5,832 bases of DNA, from NCBI GenBank assembly GCA_043817715.1, contig JBDRGO010000072.1:1-5832 (forward strand), written 5' to 3'. This DNA comes from JAFGBZ01 sp043817715. Lineage in GTDB: Archaea > Iainarchaeota > Iainarchaeia > Iainarchaeales > JAFGBZ01. The number at the start of each line of letters is the position of its first letter. Within the stretch, counting starts at the first letter, position 1. Below are positions 5,656-5,832 of the stretch, piece by piece. Below the pieces are notes generated by a model that ran no database searches, was not told the origin of the DNA, and saw only the letters and a list, made by a program, of their open reading frames with translations. Position numbers and translations under genes: made by a program.

Positions 5656-5832
5656 ACTAAAACAGATCAGTTTGAAAGAAAGCTGAAAATGGTTAAATCC
5701 GAAGTCCAAAATAAGAAGAATTTGGATAAAATTTTAGGTTGTTACCCCGAAATTTTTTGCAAATCCGTTTGTTTCAGTTATTTCCTCTTCAGTCAAATAC
5801 CTGAAAATGTCAATGTCATGGATTGCCAGGTC
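5635..5832 (+). pseudogene. 5' fragment of an unknown gene, possibly a tyrosine recombinase N-terminus, probably broken near 5737
   Basis: The frame from ATG 5635 (or 5647) is open to the window end, 66 codons. The first ~30 codons after the second ATG, MAYTKTDQFERKLKMVKSEV to NKKNLDKILG, look like a real charged helical N-terminus. They faintly resemble the core-binding domain of archaeal XerA/phage-type integrases (FERxL ... NKxxL), but I cannot confirm that. From about 5737 the same bases are better explained as the reverse complement of a Gfo/Idh dehydrogenase, and the plus frame becomes Cys- and Phe-rich (CYPEIFCKSVCFSYF), typical of antisense. I therefore read this as a gene start fused to unrelated DNA. 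The correctly placed TATA box supports transcription. If sequence beyond the window continues a recognisable protein in this frame, the fragment call is wrong. Confidence 0.3.
5734..5832 (-). pseudogene. Truncated Gfo/Idh/MocA-family sugar dehydrogenase, internal piece ending prematurely
   Basis: Reading the minus strand from the window edge gives 32 codons, starting DLAIHDIDIFRYLTEEEI and ending KNFGVTT before TAA at 5734-5736; the 5' part is outside the window. 'DL.(I/V)HDID..RYL' is the hallmark of the catalytic region of Gfo/Idh/MocA oxidoreductases, such as UDP-GlcNAc 3-dehydrogenase-type enzymes; the His of HDID is a conserved active-site residue. In that family the motif lies near residue 170-190 of about 310-350, so roughly the last 130 residues are absent. 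None of the three minus frames below 5734 continues a plausible Gfo/Idh C-terminus, so this looks like a real truncation and not one frameshift. It would fit the glycan locus as a sugar-nucleotide dehydrogenase, now probably inactive. Confidence 0.6.

Noticed and set aside
5737..5832. Plus-strand continuation of the MAYTKT frame as a genuine protein
   Set aside because: The opposite strand carries a recognisable DLAIHDID segment of the Gfo/Idh family over the same bases; the plus translation is Cys/Phe-rich and looks antisense.
1..5832. CRISPR array, tRNA/rRNA, insertion sequence ends
   Set aside because: No regularly spaced repeats, cloverleaf-like segments, or terminal inverted repeats with a transposase were seen by eye.

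Overview
The window looks like a surface-glycan (polysaccharide or protein-glycosylation) locus from a low-GC archaeon, perhaps of the DPANN type. The reasons are AT-rich coding sequence, AT-rich TATA-like boxes at archaeal spacing instead of bacterial -35/-10 promoters, T-tract termination, non-ATG (TTG/GTG) starts behind AAGGTG Shine-Dalgarno sequences, and a soluble dolichol-phosphate-mannose-synthase-like GT2. The assignment to archaea is an inference; no rRNA, tRNA or ribosomal marker is present.

Layout. Positions 1-158 hold the C-terminal end of a probable RmlD-like nucleotide-sugar reductase. Its stop overlaps (ATGA) the start of a 511-residue GT-C membrane glycosyltransferase of the PMT/ArnT type (155-1690, +). 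A T-rich intergenic stretch (1691-1746) separates it from a convergent GT2 gene of the DPM1 type (1747-2475, -). This is divergent from a class I SAM methyltransferase (about 2542-3180, +), and the roughly 66 bases between the two starts contain a TATA box at the centre of a palindrome. The methyltransferase gene runs directly into a YfhO-family polytopic membrane protein (about 3200-5584, +). Its start region is odd: a 7-codon ATG mini-ORF bridges the two genes, and one extra T in a T6 run would convert it into a conventional ATG start.

The last 250 bases look like a scar. A 16-bp imperfect palindrome and a strong TATA box precede a duplicated 12-bp start region and the first ~30 codons of an unknown (possibly recombinase-like) plus-strand gene. 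These abut the truncated 3' end of a minus-strand Gfo/Idh/MocA sugar dehydrogenase, which stops at 5734 immediately after its HDID region.

Working model. The GT2 enzyme charges a polyprenyl (dolichyl) phosphate with a hexose on the cytoplasmic face. The GT-C and YfhO proteins are candidate transferases using that lipid-linked sugar on the outer face. The RmlD-like and Gfo/Idh enzymes would supply modified nucleotide sugars, and the methyltransferase could cap or modify the glycan. This resembles the three-component glycosylation arrangement known for bacterial GT2/YfhO pairs. I see no CRISPR array, insertion sequence or RNA gene. The individual families are known; the most unusual parts are the regulatory and junction architecture.
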